Below, one piece after another: positions 11,727-23,682 of a stretch of 64,000 bases of DNA (the stretch's first letter is position 1; the number at the start of each line of letters is the position of its first letter). The notes under the pieces are model-generated. The model did not search any database, was not told the DNA's origin, and saw only the letters and a list, made by a program, of their open reading frames with translations. Source of the DNA: Gracilariopsis chorda (lineage: Eukaryota > Rhodophyta > Florideophyceae > Gracilariales > Gracilariaceae); assembly GCA_003194525.1 (NCBI GenBank), contig NBIV01000101.1:62001-126000 (forward strand). The letters are read 5' to 3'. Made by a program: the position numbers and the translations under genes.

Positions 11727-13450
11727 GAATCAGCTGTTCAAATTTCAGACCAGTGAGGTATCGGCGAGCTGCTTCATGGCATTATACTTTCTAGCATGCT
11801 CCTGGAGCCCAAATTTGCTGGCCTGTTCGAGTCTTGTGGGTTTCTTGGTACTCGGGACTAGTTTTTATCTCATTTTGACTGACTTCTGCGTTTTTCGTGG
11901 CTGTAATTCATTCGGGCCGAGCAACGCCGACAAGTTTATCAATTGGTATATGCAAGCTTGCCTCACAACTTCATTGCCGTCAGCTATATGCTTCGTGGTT
12001 GCAACAAGCCTCTCTACCACTTCTTCTGGATCAAGTGTAAAGACTTCAACCATGTTCACCTTCAGACCAGAACCCCTCTAGGGCTGCATTGACTGGCCAG
12101 GGCGAGCCTTTAGTCGAAGTTTAGCATAGAATTCTGCTACGTCATCCTTTACAGCGCCATCGCCAGATGGCTTCTTGCATCAAGTGGTGACCAAGTGCCC
12201 GAATTTCCCACACCTTGCGCAGCGAGTGTCACTATGGGGATTAACCTCGCACCAATTTTCGTAGTGTCCAGGCCGCCCACAATACGAATAGAGCTAGTCT
12301 TTGTGGGTCCTCGGGTCCGAAGACAGATCCTATTTCACCAGCAACGAAGGCTGAGCGATCTGGTTTGTAATCTTATCTACTCACTTTTCTAGGGCATGTA
12401 ATGCCTGCCCTTCCACTTGGCTCCTTTTCCAGAGGATTTCTTTGGGTGATAACAAGACATTTAACAACCCATGAGATCCCAAAGAATTCTGCATTGCGAC
12501 AAAAGAGCGAACCAGCTTGTCAAGGGTTTTATAGTCATTAGCACCTTGGAATATAGCGAACTAGGCCAAATCTCCAAATCCCATCACTGCGTTCCAGCGT
12601 AATTCTAACTTTGCCTCATCGTTGATTCCCGCTCTCTAGAAACAGGCATGCATATATCTCAGCGATCCTAAGAGATCGCCATGGTCAAATCAAGATGACA
12701 GAGCTTGTAGGATGTGTTTTTGAAGTTACTCCAAAGTGCCAAACCCCCAACGAAGCACATGCTTAGCGACACAATACTCACGAGCTTCTTCACTGAGATC
12801 ACCACCACTAGCAAAATTATCGTAATAAAACTCGAAAGATTCGCTCTCCAAATACCCAAGAAAACTTAGAACGCGTTTCTCACTTGACTGGCCGCGAGTG
12901 GACACGTTCTCGTAGTGAAACAAGAACTTACCATTGTTGACAGAACATACGTCGAATGAGAGGCTACCTCGTTCCGCCGAAGGCACCCTTCGGCCGTAGT
13001 ACCATGAAAAAGCCATTCCGGTAGCACTGAGATGTGTAAAGGTGAGAAGCCATTAATAAACAAAAGTATACCATGCTTTGTAGCCAATGGATGAGCACTA
13101 ATCACCAAAACGTCCAAAGTGGGCCTTCAAACCACCAAAATTAACAGAGACAACGCAAGCACGCAAACCAATGACTGGTAGTCCAGCTTCGCTCGGTCCT
13201 GTGAGCCCACCTAAGAAACTTTAGGGGATATCAACAACCTTTCATAATGACCACAGTGGAAAGAGAACCAAAGAAAAAGATAGTCCAGGCCACGTTTGAC
13301 GCCACAAAAATTAACAGAAGAAAGGAACAACGGCCACCGAAAACAGCCTGATATCCCAAGCGAAAAGAAAGAAAACCCATGCGTCCCTAGGAGTATACTA
13401 AGATCGAGTCAAGATAAACGATGAAATCAGAACCAGAGACCCATAGAAAC
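11727..13450 (-). pseudogene. Reversed gypsy family C relic (gag region)
   Basis: The minus strand from 13016 to 12726 encodes a Gag-like block (GKFLFHYENVSTRGQSSEKR, then ESFEFYYDNFASGG) that aligns with the plus-strand Gag at 15175-15330 (AKFFFFFDYVVAKGANDSEK, AFDFYYETYAYQG). The sequence just upstream, with TTTTTCATGGTACTAC near 13010, also resembles 15110-15125. More minus-strand fragments run down to 11865. Stops and frameshifts are frequent and no LTR could be defined. It faces the plus-strand family C copy head to head. Confidence 0.6.
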
Positions 13451-13479
13451 GGTATTTCATATACGTGTTGGTGCCTGGA

Positions 13480-15120
13480 CCATGGACTGGCTAAGCTTGA
13501 AATGTTAAGAATCCAATCCAGAAAGAGCTACTAAACTCTATGAACGATGCTGTTGAGGCTGAGCTGGGCTGGGGGCTGGGGTCAGGTTGTGGGGTGTGGT
13601 GGCCAGAATTGGAACAATGGGCAACTTCTGGCACCCTTTATAGACAAAACCACCACTGAATATGCTCTACTATTGAACAGTGCCATGTGCTGCCTGCTTG
13701 GCAGGAGGCTCGAGTTACGTAACTAATTTGCCAACGAAACACGCGGACCGCGTGTTCCATCATTAATAATACTTTCTACTCGATGTTGCCCGTGCACTGG
13801 ATCGCCCGCTGTTAAAGAACGTCACAGGAATGGAACGGATGTGATTTGCACACTATGAGAGAATGAGCATGACACGCGCCGAGCTTAGGAGCCGTCGGCG
13901 GCATGCCCCAATTGCTTTTCTTTCTCTTTGAGGTCCGTATTTGTACATACCCGGTGGGTTCTTCTCGCGTCGTCCCTCTTTCCCCTCGTGTTCATCTCAT
14001 GTCTTCATCATCTGAATCTTACCTCCCTGCCTTACGAACGTTAATCGACGTGGAAGCCGTAGAGTCTCATAGAGAAGACCGCAATCTATGGAATGAATGT
14101 ATGGAGGAGGCGTCACTCGGCCTATCGTCGTTTTCGTCTCAGCACTCTATCCATGCTAGCCTTCCTCCTTCTGTCATATGGTGACCCCCAGAGTACCGCA
14201 GAGGGGTTTGGAACAGGTACAAGGACTCCGTATGGGACATCAGTGAGGCGCTACAGTACTTCATAAAGTGCGCAGAGAAGGGCCGTACGGGCTCCGACAA
14301 TGAGCATGGCCCCTAATCTAAGAAATATTCAACCCCGTTTTTCCACATCAGTACTTCTTTCCACTGCCTTTTTGTTCGTCAGTCTCTTCACGCGACTCCA
14401 GCAGCTCCACGGTTGTCCCATTTGCTGGTAATACTGACCTTGAAGTCTTTGAGAGCTCCTCAGTTGACAGCTCAGTTAGTGCAACGTTATGGATGGAGAA
14501 GTGCTAATCTGCACAATTGCGCCTCGCGAACCATTCGTATTTTAGGTATTGGACTATTTCAATGCAGGTCTGCCCCATCTCGTGGGGGAGACTATTTGTT
14601 TCTGCTGTTTCGTTGCGGCAGTTGCTTACCAAAGGCCTACTTACAAGGTCTCAGGGTCAGGGATGGCCTAGAATTTGCCGGCATGGGCGCTGCTTCGACA
14701 ATCCTGGCGTCAACTAAGCAACCATAGAACACCTCGGATAATTAATTTGTCGGCAACTTGCCCTGGGTGCCTTACAAACCCCCGGAAAATTCCGGTTCGC
14801 ATCTTCATTTTCCACAAGTTTCCATCCCAGTGTTTGACACGTGCCAGCCTCACTCCTTACGCCCCTATTCCGTTTTACCCCCGTGTCGGGTACGTGCCAT
14901 CCTCGAATTTCACAGGTAATAAGGCTAATTCGTTATCAGAGGTGTTGCACGGCTCCCACGTTTGGGATGTTTACTAGCGTGCATGGCAGGCCAGTGGTTA
15001 TCAGCCATTTCCATTGCCCCTGCGTCAATCTCGCTGGGGAGTTGGTTTCAATTAAAAGGGCTGGCCTCTCCCTTCACGCGCGAAGTGGAGGAGGCAAGCC
15101 GCTTTCGTTGCTTTCATGGT
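13480..15120 (+). repeat. Leader or LTR-like region of family C
   Basis: Two parts recur elsewhere. About 13600-14200 is clearly homologous, in reverse, to 45838-46450; shared landmarks include a TTTATAGA box (13637 region), GAGTTACGTAAC, and a short open frame (plus strand 13903-14184, LPALRTLIDVEAVESHRED) matching minus-strand 46101-45838 (PPLLQTFIEMEAMETSEQD). About 14940-15120 recurs at 21446-21620. This points to an old LTR plus leader. Exact ends and a partner LTR were not found. Confidence 0.5.
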
Positions 15121-15168
15121 ACTCTCGAGGAGGGCCTTTTCAGAACGATGTCGTCGTCTTAACCAATT

Positions 15169-15970
15169 GTGTTCAGTGGTGCACCTGACTCAGATGTAGC
15201 CAAGTTCTTCTTCTTCTTTGATTATGTTGTAGCCAAAGGTGCAAATGATTCAGAAAAGGCAACACAGCTCTTGCCGTATTTGACACGAAAAGCGTTTGAC
15301 TTCTACTACGAAACTTACGCATACCAAGGCCACCGGATTCAAGACGCATATGGCTACGCTGCTGTCAAGCAAGTAATGAATGGGGAGTTCTCAGAGGTGG
15401 TTATTGGGGAGGACTATGTCCGTAGAGCCATGGATTGCAAGCTTGGACCCTTAGATATGTCAGCTTCGCTAACGGTCAAAGAAGTTTCATTTAAAAAGGC
15501 CAAATTCAATGATGAATCCAAGTTTGCACTGCTGACGAATGCAGTTTTTTAACTTTGGGACCTGGCTCAGTATGTATTGCTAAGAGGTACAGGTGACTAT
15601 GAGTCTCTCAAGCGTAAGATTTGAGACTATGTTCGCTGCTGTGACACTTTCAGCCAAGCCTATACTGGAAAACGAATAGGAGAAGGTAAGAAAACGAACG
15701 CTGAAATGATTCTCCGTCTTCCAGAACAAACTATGGAGTCACTGGCAAAGGTGGTACAAGACCTCAATTCTCCGATAGCGAAGCACTCGCTCTTGTTCAA
15801 GGAGAAACAAATTTCGAACGAAAGGAACAACGTTCATGTCTGTTCGCTCTCCCACAAGCCCTGGCATGAGTCGAATTGCTGTGAAAAGAATCCGCACTGG
15901 AACACTAGATGCCCCCCATGCAGGAACATGGGACATTCGAAAGCTATGTGTCGGTTTAGAAACCCCTAAG
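15169..15970 (+). pseudogene. Gag remnant, family C
   Basis: 15169-15552 gives a Gag-like block ending in a stop. Later fragments lead to a canonical zinc knuckle, CPPCRNMGHSKAMC, near 15910-15950, which places this as the nucleocapsid end of a gypsy gag. Several stops and frame changes separate the parts. No start codon can be assigned with confidence. Confidence 0.65.
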
Positions 15971-16112
15971 AAAGGTGGAATCTCAGACTTCGTACGACGG
16001 TACAACGTGCTCATGGAGTTTTCAAATGCTTCATATGGACTCAAGTTTAGACAGCTGCTTCCTAGAGAAGCTGAGAAGGCAAGGAGACAGATTCAGGAAC
16101 TATTTGTAAAGA

Positions 16113-19100
16113 ATGCTAGAAAGTCAGAAGGTTGCTGTCGCCCATAGGCCCGGAACAACTCGAAGACTAAACTTCGTGAGAATGAAAAGGTTCGGAACCA
16201 AATTCAATGCAGTTCTAAACTCAGAAGCCGTGCCAAACTTCGTCTCCACTTCTCTGATAGAAGGAATTATGTTCTCGCCAGACGCAACGACGAGGAAGAT
16301 TGAAGTCGCCAATGGAAGCTCCAGTTTAGTGCAAGGAGTCGTTAAAGATGTTCCTGTGCTGTTCGGTGATTCGTGGAGTCCGCTAAACTTTGTAATTATG
16401 GATGAATCACTGCTGGATGTGATTATTGGTTCCCCAACCTTGGAGAACATTCAAGGTTGAATTGAGATGGGAAACCATACTCTGACCGTGACTATGGCAG
16501 AAAACGAATCTGTATTAAATCTACAGTAAGATGAACGTATCTCTGGTATGGAAAGATCCGAAACCGATAGTAAGTATTTCAAATCAGTCTCAGAGATATA
16601 TCCAGAGTTTTCCAGTTCGCAAAGGGACTAAGATAAGGAGCTTGTTGTTGCTCTTGCGAAGGAGATCGAATTTCACCCGATGATGAATGGTGAGGGTGAA
16701 GGGGAACACACCATTCCCCAGCTCCTAGAAGGGGATGAAGATAGTGATATTGAGGAACATAAGTTACATGTGCTGAACCTATCCGAAGAAGCGGAAGACC
16801 TAAATTAGCATTACTTGTGACAAAGGTCAAGAATCTCTCGAAAAGCGCACAAATGCAGCCCTCCGGAACACTGATAGACCCCAAGGCCTTTGCTTGGTCT
16901 TTGAAAGACGTTAAACCTGCTGATGTCCCATTCAGGCATTCTTTCGAGCTAAATGATCCAGAAACTCTATTGTTTCGGGCAAGACGTCTCTCACCGCGAC
17001 ATAATGATGTGGTAAGAAAGGAGATCGAGAAAATGCCTTGTGCGAGAATCGCAAAACCAGCAAACTCTTCCAGGTACTTTCCTATTGTAATCGTAACAAA
17101 AAAACGCAAGCCCGAGATGTTTCGTATACAACCGTGCATTGAATCCCAAGATGAAGTCCGGTCATTGCCATTATCATGAATAGAAGAAGTGTTTGATGAC
17201 CTTAGCGGATCTCCAGTATTCATAACTTTGGATCTGGTTCCGGGATATTGGCAAGTAATGATGGCGGAAGAGTGTACAGAGGTGACGCCTTTCATCTGCA
17301 GATTCACTACATTCAAGTGCAAATTTATGCCATTTGGATTGACGAATGCACCTGCTACCTTTTAGAGAATGATGAACGCTGTGTTGAAAATTTTACCCTT
17401 CGTTCTTGTGTACTTGTATGACGTCGTCATCTACTCCGATAATATAGAGGATCACCTGATGCATTACGAAAAAGTAATCGGCAGAATTGCCTCGCACGGG
17501 TTGAAGATTAAGCTGGCTAAGTATCGTTTCGCGCAGCTCCAAGTGAAGCTCTTGGCACGTATCACTGATAAGATGGGAATCCCGACAGACCGAGAGAAGA
17601 TCAAAGCAATACAGGAGGGTGCACGCCCAGCCTCCGCAACAGAACTGAGAAGCTTCCTTCGACTGGCCAGTTACTATCGATGGTTTATACCTAGGTTTGC
17701 TGAACCATCCGCTTCCTTCCATGAGGCCACGTCACCAAAGAAAAAGTGGCTCTAGATCCCAGAAATGGAAGGAGCCTTCCTGGGTTTCAAAGCGAAGTTG
17801 GTGAAATCACGTATTCTGGGATTTCCAAACTTTGATGAACCCTTCGTAGTTGAAACTGATGCATCCATTGTGTTGCTAGGGGCTGCTGTTTCTCAGAAAA
17901 ATGGAGGCAAACCACATCCAGTACAGGTTGCTGGTCGTACGATGACAGCAGCTGAGAAACACTATTCAGCCTGCGAGCAAGAAGCATTAGCCGTCAACTT
18001 TTCATTAAAAAGCTTCGTTTTTTTTGCTGTCCTCTCTCCCATTCACACTCATTACTGATCACCAGGCCTTGCAGTATGCGTTTAGGAAACGAGGTACTCA
18101 TGGGAGACTTGGAAGATGGAGGGATTGTCTTTCGGAGTATGAGTTTGAGATAAATTACAGACCAGGGGCAAGTAACCGCGCTGCAGACTACATGTCACGT
18201 ATATACATATCTGCGGAACAGGAGACCGATGAAGCCGTACTGGCAGTTTTCTCAGAAGAATCAATGTTCGAGGACTTAGACCAGTACCTTTTCGATACAG
18301 GGAATTACATTTTGGGATTGATATTAAAGGCTAAGGATCCTCTCAAAATTCATAAGACTAACAGAAACCCTAAGAACTATATGGTGTGGAACGGCAGGCT
18401 GTTTTGCAGGATGAAGAAAGGGCTTTCATTGATACCAAGAGTAAGAACCCGACTGCAGATCTTAAGACGTCTTCATGGCGACATCGGAAACTGGGACATT
18501 GGTAGTACCAAGAAAGTCGAGTTAGAACGCTATTGGGTGCTGGGATTATACTAGCATGTTGGACAGTATGTAAGCACCTGTGATGGGGGCCAGTCGGCAA
18601 AAAATATTCCGACGTATTGAACTACGCTCCAGTACCCTTTGACGGGCTTATTTAATATGTTTTCTATCCACTTTGCTAGACCTATACCTACGACAGTTCG
18701 GAAGAATCGATTTATGTTGGTACGAGTGGAACATGTAACAGGATGACCGTTAGCGAAGGTCATGCCAACATCTACCTCCAAAGAAATGATCAAGTTTCTA
18801 GAAGAAGAGATTGTCGCACCATTTGGCCTGCCTCGTATCGTAATCTGGGTTAATGCTACCAGCTTCACTGCAAAAGCTCTGTCAGAAATCAGCAAACGCC
18901 ACGGCATTACCTGAAAGACGGTGATGGCATATGCACCATTTTCGAATGGCAGAGCTGAACGAATGATTGGCATTCTAAAGAAGTTTACCACGAAGAGCAC
19001 CTTAGAATGCCCAGAACTTTGGGACGAAGTTTTGCCGAATGTACTATATGGGTACTGACGCCGTCATCTGACAGATGCAACTTCTCCACTTGAATCGTTG

Positions 19101-19470
19101 TATGGTGTTCCCCCACGTATATCTCAGAATGATCTGTTTAACCTTGTTATACACAGTCATGACTTACATCGAGGGGTGGAACTACACTCTGAATTTCGTC
19201 AAAGAGCCACGTGAGCTTTGATGCACCCAAAAACTCGACGAATTACTGAAGATAAGGAGTTTCAGGTAGAGAATAAAGTGCTAGTAGCTCTAGGAGCAAG
19301 TCTGAACAAAGCCAAGAAATTTCCCCGTTTATGTCCAATTTCTATGGTCCTTGTACGATAATTAGAGCTAAACATCCGGCATAGGGTCTCACATCAAGGA
19401 ATGGAAAGATACGCAGGAGTCTTATTCACGCTCGACGCCTTGATCCATATTTGAGAATACCAAAAATTCT
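16113..19470 (+). pseudogene. Pol remnant, family C gypsy element
   Basis: Decayed polyprotein in the gypsy order. Protease: NAVLNSEAVPNFVS, where the catalytic Asp-Thr/Ser-Gly is lost, then VIIGSPTLENIQG. Reverse transcriptase: LDLVPGYWQVMM, FMPFGLTNAPATF followed by a stop, and YLYDVVIYS, in which the YxDD motif has Tyr in place of the first Asp. RNase H: ETDASIVLLGAAVSQ, LITDHQALQYAF, GASNRAADYMSR. Integrase: PFGLPRIVIWVNATSF (second Asp region altered), then PFSNGRAERMIG. At least six stops and two frame changes. It ends near 19470 and carries no chromodomain that I can see. Confidence 0.85.
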
Positions 19471-19520
19471 CAAAAATGGAAGGGAAGGTGAACAAGGATG
19501 AATAAATTGTTAAACGATTA

Positions 19521-21060
19521 TCATCTAAAACTTTGATATATGACTTTAGGAAAGCAGATGCATATATGCATTTTGTGCGCAGTTTATTGAATCAATGCAT
19601 ATGCAGTGGAGAGCTAGTACTTGATGATGAAACCCAATCGAGGGCTACAACATCCTGCCGACGGTATGCCACATGCCTACGGCGACGCTTGCTGTGGTTG
19701 TTGTGACGATGAAGGGTGCGCTTCGAATTTCTTTTTGGTGTTAGAACCCACTTCCGGATCCCAGACACAAAATGAACGTCTATCCACCACCAACGCAACC
19801 TTCCAAAGCTTGCTTGCATAACTGAAGCCGGTAAACCTTAGCACAGTCCAGAATGTGTTTGCGATCGGTATGGATCCCAACTATATGACAAACTCCGCCG
19901 GAACCACGAAATATTCGCAGATAGACACCGGCAGGAAGGCTGATAATATGGCGAAGAGAAAGCGCAGTACCAGCTGAACCCTCTCCAGGTTCACATCCCT
20001 CTGCGAAAGCTGTTTCTGAAGATCCCGAAGGTCCCTTATACTTGGAGGAGGAATCCCAAAATTCTCGAATGCTTCCAACTAATCAAGGAACTCACCCCAT
20101 TAATCATGACGGACAGGCAATTGGAGTGCAAATAATCCGTTACAAAGCGCTGCAGGGAGACCAAGGCACGTCTCGTCCCGTAAGGGGAGGGGATGCTCAT
20201 AATGGAGTTCGTAACCCCGAGGATTGGGATAGTCTTCACGGGGCCGTCCTGTGAAAAATTTTAAGTAACGTCCCGGATGGTTACAGCGCTACTCATCAAT
20301 TGCAGAGATTGCCATGATTCGACCGTCAGTTCCAAACTTGAATCGATCAAAAGAGGAGACCTTATGAGTATGATTTCCGGGAGTACCGAATATACGAAAA
20401 GTATACAAATCGATCGAATGGTCTTGTTTGGTGACGTCGTCGATATCAAAGTACCATTGGTCCTTGTATAAGACCTTTTTATCAACCAGTCACATCCTGG
20501 TAGCGTTGAATAATTTGTGTTGTCTCAAACAGATAGAACTAGCCCAAGAAAATACAAATACTCAAATGAATACTCACGCCATGGACCTTCATCGAGAAAG
20601 AGTAGGATATGGGGCCCAAGCAATCGAAAGAATTCTTACTTGGAAAACCTATCCTAACTGCCGTTAGAACATCCGGTAACATACTTCCTTGGCCTTATAT
20701 TGCCCGACAGAATGAAGACTTTGTTCACGTCACATCGACTAGAATACTTCCGAATGATGCCTTCGCGAAGAGTATACGGTCCCTTCTTTGCCGCTTTGGT
20801 AGCGACTGGTTTTTCCGGAACTTAGCCTCCAAAAGTTCTGTCAGTCTTAGTATGGGTCCGTGCCATCCTTAGTTTACGTTCTGCTTTTATGATTTCGTAA
20901 GTCTATGTGTGTTAAGAGTATACTAGGGGACTAGAACCACACATTCGTACGTCTCAATTATTACGGAGTTGGCTCACAGTGGGTTTACAGTAGCTGCACT
21001 AACGAAGAAATTGACTCCGGTAGACAAGCACGAAGGAATACGAAGGAAAAAACCTAAAGA
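19521..21060. other. Unassigned stretch with traces of old minus-strand coding
   Basis: No intact gene. On the minus strand from about 20480 to a stop at 20289-20291 there is a 60-residue reading that resembles the C-terminal half of a SnoaL/NTF2-like fold (VSSFDRFKFGTDGRIMAIS, preceded by WYFDIDDVTK). Further minus-strand fragments between 20240 and 19600 may belong to the same dead gene but are not recognised. The SnoaL reading is an inference from pattern only. Confidence 0.3.
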
Positions 21061-21330
21061 ACGAGGCGCAAAGATGCAGGTGGGCAATGGCAGTGCCAGG
21101 GCGCGAGGTGCAAAACAGACGGCATAGCAATGGTTTTCCGTGGAGGAAGTAGCAGTGCCAAAGCGCAAGGTGCGGAGCAGACGCTGGAGCAGTATGTTTC
21201 TGTGGAGAGAGTGTAAGCGCTGGGCGCGAGTCGGAGGTGAAAGCAGTTTTGGGTATCAAAGATGTAGTAGTGCAAGGCGCAAAGTGGGCAAGCGCGGGAA
21301 CAAAGGCGAAGGTGAAGGGTTTAGGAGCAA
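21060..21330. repeat. Degenerate tandem repeat, about 60-base period
   Basis: The core AGTGCCARRGCGCRAGGTGC recurs near 21091 and 21152, with a weaker related form near 21270. Units are interrupted and diverged. Long open frames here on either strand are low-complexity products of this repeat rather than genes. Confidence 0.55.
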
Positions 21331-21445
21331 AAATACCACTGCACCTTGTATTTTGGTGCGAGATGGTAGTGGGGAGAAAGAGAAGAGTGAGCAGAAAGAT
21401 TGCACTAATATAACCGCCCGTGGTGCAGCTTTTTTGGAGGAAGTT

Positions 21446-21620
21446 TGTTGCATGGCTCCCACATGTGGCATGTTCCCCGGCGTGCCTGGCATGCCAGTGT
21501 TTATCAACCATTTTGATTGGCCCCTGGCAATCTTGCGGCGGAGCTGATCTCCATTAAAGGGCCGGCCTCCCCCTTCACACCAGATGGGGAGGAGGCAAGC
21601 CACTTTCGTTGCTTTCAAGA
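21446..21620 (+). repeat. Family C fragment
   Basis: About 170 bases closely match 14943-15120, including TTGCAYGGCTCCCAC at the start and GGAGGCAAGCCRCTTTCGTTG near the end. It may be the remains of a 3' LTR or an independent fragment. Confidence 0.6.
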
Positions 21621-21802
21621 GGTTACTGAATCAAGTAACGGTGAGACTACCTCGGGACTAGGATAAGTTTATTTCCCTAATCCCATACCATACCAACGTC
21701 TGTAAGCTATCCACAAACCACTCAGATCATTTTTCAACAGCAGACACTTTAGCCCGTTTTCGGGGTGATCTAGCTAGGTGACATCAGCCAACGCCTGACC
21801 GT

Positions 21803-22195
21803 ATGACGGCCAGCAAATATGACACCTGTAACGATTTTCACACTGTAAAGTCCCAATTTGTTTCGTGGACAGATGGCAAGCGCTCAGCCAATCATATTCG
21901 TTCATTGATCAGCCAGTCCGGATTCAATGTTGCATATCATCATGTAAAACAATAACTAGTGCAGAAGTTGAAGGTGTATTGCTCCGTCTGTAATTTATGG
22001 TACAAGCATATTTGGTCTTACAGTCATCACCACCTTACAGAATTGCATCAGCAAAGAGTATCAGCATTCTTGGAATACGCCAATGCGGCTACGATTCTAG
22101 GCCACTTGCGGATTAGAAGTGTAGCGAAAACGCCCAAAGAAACTGCTAATACTATTACCCATATATTCAAGCATTTGAAATCTAATAATCTTTAA
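21803..22195 (+). pseudogene. Small zinc-finger protein relic
   Basis: An ATG at 21803 opens a frame of 50 codons, then TAA at 21953-21955, then the same frame continues to 22195. After the stop comes a single U1/C2H2-like finger (YCSVCNLWYKHIWS, then HHHLTELHQQ), a Cys pair followed by His residues at about the spacing of a matrin/U1-type finger. The finger resembles in type, but not closely in sequence, those in the accessory protein of element B. Either a dead gene or two short frames; function unknown. Confidence 0.4.
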
Positions 22196-22730
22196 AATTT
22201 AACGACGAGGGTGGCCTTGTGCAAGGCCCACCAGTGCGATTTTTGGACGTCCATAACGTTTGCTTTCTATAGACCAAACGCTCTGAACATCCCAAAACTC
22301 CATCGGCACTAGCTCTGCGGCCACTCCGGTATGCCACATAGGAGCACCAAAACGACTCTGCCCATGTTTCTTACTTAGTTTTTGAGAGATTGCCACTCGT
22401 GGGTGCAAGTTTTAGTAGGTTAGATGAATTGCTGCATTCTCGTACCTAATATATTTACGAAGTAAAATGTCTCATCGATTAAAATATACAAGGTATCAAA
22501 GAACTTTAGCAAAAAGTAAATAATAGACAGCAGTATTTGCATAATGCCATGAAGCCGTTATGAATTTAATGATTACCAAGCATACTACATCTATACTTAA
22601 CGTAGTTAAACCAGTAAGGGCGTATGAAGGTGAATAAAAGGCTTAGGAAATATTTTTATAAGTAACTGTCAGGCATCGCCCCCCCTTCTGTTGCCCTAAG
22701 TGGAAAACGCAGAGAGGGCATGGAGTCCAT
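22196..22730. other. No gene seen
   Basis: A+T-rich non-coding sequence. A 69-codon minus-strand frame (22408-22199) has no recognisable motif. Nothing else was found. Confidence 0.5.
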
Positions 22731-23137
22731 ATGAGATTCGATCCCATTTTAATGACCAATCCCCTCTCGCTGCTTCCCGCACTCCCGCCGTGCCGCGCCG
22801 CGCCAGGCTGCGCCCCGCCCAAGTCCCAGCACCAGGCTCAGCATCAATGGCACCAGTCTCCGCCCACGGCACCCTCTGCTGCGCTGCACCCTCGGGCCTG
22901 GGCTTGGCGCAACATCGCCACTGCAGAACACCCGCTAAATGCCATGCAGTCCCTGCGCGTTATGTTACCTTACAGAGACCGCGCCGCACTACAGACCACG
23001 CTGGGCGCCCACTTCGGCTTGCTGAAGCCAACGTCGACTACCTGCTCGCCGCTGCAGGAGGCGCATGATGAGGCCCTAGCTCATCGCTCGCAGCAAGAAT
23101 ATGATGCATTTTCCACCCCTCCCGGCACCACCCCCCG
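22731..23137 (+). pseudogene. Unidentified Pro/Ala-rich frame, cut by element B
   Basis: An ATG at 22731 opens a G+C-rich frame running into the LTR of element B; if the insertion is ignored it would end a few codons after 29643. It is rich in Pro, Ala, His and Gln with no known domain. Composition differs sharply from the A+T-rich sequence before it. On the opposite strand the ORF at 30160-29643 also runs across this junction. Either, both or neither may be real. Confidence 0.25.
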
Positions 23138-23511
23138 TGTTAACTCACCCTGACTCAGCGCCTTTTGTGTCAGGCGCTGAGCAGAAAGAGATGGAACAGA
23201 CCATCTCACCATCCTTGGGGGTGGTGAGAAAGCGTCTGGCCTTCTCACCATCCGCTAGGATGATGAGATGGCCTGCTTACAATACCGCTTGGCATGCAGA
23301 CCCGTAGGATTGCATTGTAGTCGAGAAAGACGAGTAGCGTCTTTCTCTACACTATAAAAAGGGAGGAAGAGAGCTTGATCGTCCTCAACTCTCTTCCCCA
23401 ACCCATCTTCTTCATCAACTATCATCTACCTAAGTAAAACCAATTTGGGTTTTTCGATACTAGTCGTAACTACCGCTGTATCGCTTTTCATATAATCGAG
23501 TTTTATCGACA
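23138..23511 (+). repeat. 5' LTR of element B
   Basis: Identical to 29264-29637 except for about 3 bases. It contains three strong perfect inverted repeats: CTCAGCGCC/GGCGCTGAG at 23154-23181, TCTCACCA/TGGTGAGA at 23204-23229, and GAGAAAGACG/CGTCTTTCTC at 23323-23347. A TATAAAA box lies at 23353-23359, six bases after the third hairpin. No TGG-type primer site directly follows the LTR; a copia-type internal tRNA primer is possible. Confidence 0.93.
23353..23359 (+). promoter_or_regulatory. TATA box of element B
   Basis: TATAAAA in the U3/R region of the LTR, repeated at 29479-29485 in the 3' LTR. Transcription would be expected to start some 25-35 bases downstream. Confidence 0.7.
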
Positions 23512-23549
23512 TTCCGGAATTAATCGGAAGCTCGTTATCTTGATTAAAA

Positions 23550-23682
23550 GTAAGTTCAAATAAGCTCTCTGCAAATTTGATAAATTCTCTTTATTGTAAT
23601 ACGGCGTTGTTAAGCTACGGCGAAGGACGCATAAGACCTGATTACTAATTTACACGATTCTTCTATTTTCTAATTTGCACAG
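23550..23682 (+). other. Predicted 133-base leader intron of element B
   Basis: Donor GTAAGT at 23550-23555 and acceptor TTTGCACAG ending at 23682, with a branch-like CTAAT near 23670. Joining AAAA (ending 23549) to TGGCTAATT (from 23683) makes ATGGCTAATT, that is, the missing start codon of the downstream frame. The unspliced RNA has GTG at that place. Confidence 0.65.

Noticed and set aside
20999-21511. 170-codon minus-strand frame
   Set aside because: Produced by the degenerate 60-base tandem repeat; compositionally biased and without homology by eye.
21953-21976. A 21-base intron (GTAAAA...GCAG) removing the stop in the zinc-finger relic
   Set aside because: Far too short for a spliceosomal intron; a plain nonsense codon is simpler.
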